Assembly: GCF_030532715.1 (NCBI RefSeq)
Contig: NZ_JAUNKO010000003.1
Span: 186,001-250,000 of the forward strand
DNA length: 64,000 nucleotides
Direction of reading: 5' to 3'
From: Corynebacterium sp.
Lineage (GTDB): Bacteria; Actinomycetota; Actinomycetes; Mycobacteriales; Mycobacteriaceae
Shown here: positions 63,330 through 64,000 of the stretch, piece after piece
Position numbering within the stretch: position 1 is the stretch's first letter
How the letters are laid out: every line of letters starts with the position of its first letter
Made by a program: the position numbers and the translations under genes
The notes under the pieces: generated by a model
The model's input: only the letters and a program-made list of their open reading frames with translations
What the model was told of the DNA's origin: nothing
Databases searched by the model: none

Positions 63330-64000
63330 TCAGGCGACGGGCAACCGGAACTTGCCGGGGACATGTTCCTCGGCGAGCCCGTCGACCAGCAGGGAATACA
63401 AAGCGCGGTCCCGTTGGGGCGCATCCGGCCACAAAATATCAATGCTGGCGCGCGTCACCTCCGAATTATCACGCAGGTGAGCCATAATAATGCCCCGCAC
63501 CTGACGGTCCGTGCCTGCGAATTTTTGCGTGCGGCGGTGCGGCGCCTCGGCGGGCATTGGGCAACCAGCCAGCTGCCAAGCACACGTTTCTTTGATAGGG
63601 CATTCGTCGCACTTTGGCTCTGGCGTGCAAACCAGCGCGCCCAACTCCATCAAGGCAACCGAAAATTCGGGCGCATTCTCGGCGGGCAGCAAGTCCGCCA
63701 CCGCGCGCAAATCCGCAGCCCGAGGATTGCCCTGATGAAACTCACCCTGGACATATCGTCGTAGTACGCGCCGCACGTTTGTGTCTACGACGGGAACACG
63801 GCGTCGATAGGCAAAGGCAGCGACGGCGCGTGCGGTGTAGTCGCCGATCCCCGGCAATTCCAGCAAGTCCGCCACCGTATTCGGAACCTCGCCGTCGTGG
63901 TGCTTCACAATCGCGCGGGCGCAATCCAGCAGGCGGAGCGCACGGCGCGGGTAGCCAAGATTGCCCCACGTCCGCAACACCTCATCGGGGCTGGCCTGCG
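63330..64000 (-). CDS. mutY: A/G-specific adenine glycosylase, 5' end outside window
   Basis: The minus-strand frame runs off the right edge, so only the C-terminal part of about 220 residues is visible. It has LRTWGNLGYPRRALRL, the helix-hairpin-helix LLELPGIGDYTARAVAAFAY, the catalytic-region VPVVDTNVRRVLRR, and a four-Cys iron-sulfur loop (CTPEPKCDECPIKETC). MutY removes adenine mispaired with 8-oxoguanine. The first Cys spacing is five residues, one fewer than usual. No nudix-like C-terminal domain is long enough here; the protein ends soon after, as in other corynebacteria. Confidence 0.9.
   Translation of the reverse strand, partial: QASPDEVLRTWGNLGYPRRALRLLDCARAIVKHHDGEVPNTVADLLELPGIGDYTARAVAAFAYRRRVPVVDTNVRRVLRRYVQGEFHQGNPRAADLRAVADLLPAENAPEFSVALMELGALVCTPEPKCDECPIKETCAWQLAGCPMPAEAPHRRTQKFAGTDRQVRGIIMAHLRDNSEVTRASIDILWPDAPQRDRALYSLLVDGLAEEHVPGKFRLPVA

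Noticed and set aside
63024..63480. Overlapping plus-strand frames between the PTS operon and mutY
   Set aside because: No ribosome sites and Arg/Pro/Ser-rich translations; one runs antisense into mutY.

Overview
The window is chromosomal DNA of a high-GC actinobacterium, almost certainly a Corynebacterium or a very close relative. The order ppa - dacB - tilS - hpt - ftsH - folE - folP - folB - folK - (panC) - lysS - clpC - mutY is the corynebacterial/mycobacterial one. In addition, groEL2 is followed by two tiny PorH/PorA-like ORFs and ppk2, an arrangement I know from Corynebacterium. There is no sign of phage, IS elements, CRISPR arrays or tRNA genes.

Layout. 1-3.7 kb (minus strand): the 5' half of an Mrp antiporter A subunit, a free-standing LeuA regulatory domain and an M20 peptidase. 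3.8-19.9 kb (plus strand): a tightly packed nine-gene operon. It encodes two VWA proteins (one secreted and membrane-anchored), a giant tubulin-like protein, a membrane coiled-coil protein, a beta-sandwich protein, a GAP1-type protein, a TRAFAC-like GTPase and two small membrane proteins. This is the most unusual system in the window. 19.9-24.5 kb: CIRCE-controlled groEL2, PorH/PorA-like peptides, ppk2 and two unannotated tryptophan-rich micropeptide genes, each with its own terminator. 24.6-28.8 kb (minus): a Pls/PosA-type single-module NRPS and its MarR regulator. 29-35 kb: rhodanese, ppa, dacB-tilS-hpt, a pirin and a DHA2 efflux pump. 35.2-42.7 kb: ftsH and a nine-gene folate operon that ends in a PanC-like protein lacking its catalytic motifs. 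42.8-45.6 kb: an NsrR-Hmp nitric-oxide defence pair, then a SPFH/ribbon-helix-helix pair with tandem palindromes upstream. 45.7-55.2 kb: lysS, then a glycerol-3-phosphate/lipid region (DagK-like, AgpS-like, GlpD, TetR, GlpT). 55.5-64 kb: clpC, small genes, a mannose-family PTS operon (IIAB, IIC, IID, HAD hydrolase, membrane protein) and the C-terminal part of mutY.

How the parts fit. In the nine-gene operon I infer a membrane-spanning apparatus. A secreted VWA sensor and several membrane anchors would surround a tubulin-like polymer or scaffold, with a GTPase and a GAP1-family partner as the switch. This rests on family architecture and gene coupling only. Around lysS-glpT the enzymes share glycerol-3-phosphate as a metabolite, and two promoter palindromes share a TACACT half-site. 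All assignments come from reading translated sequences by eye; no database search was run.
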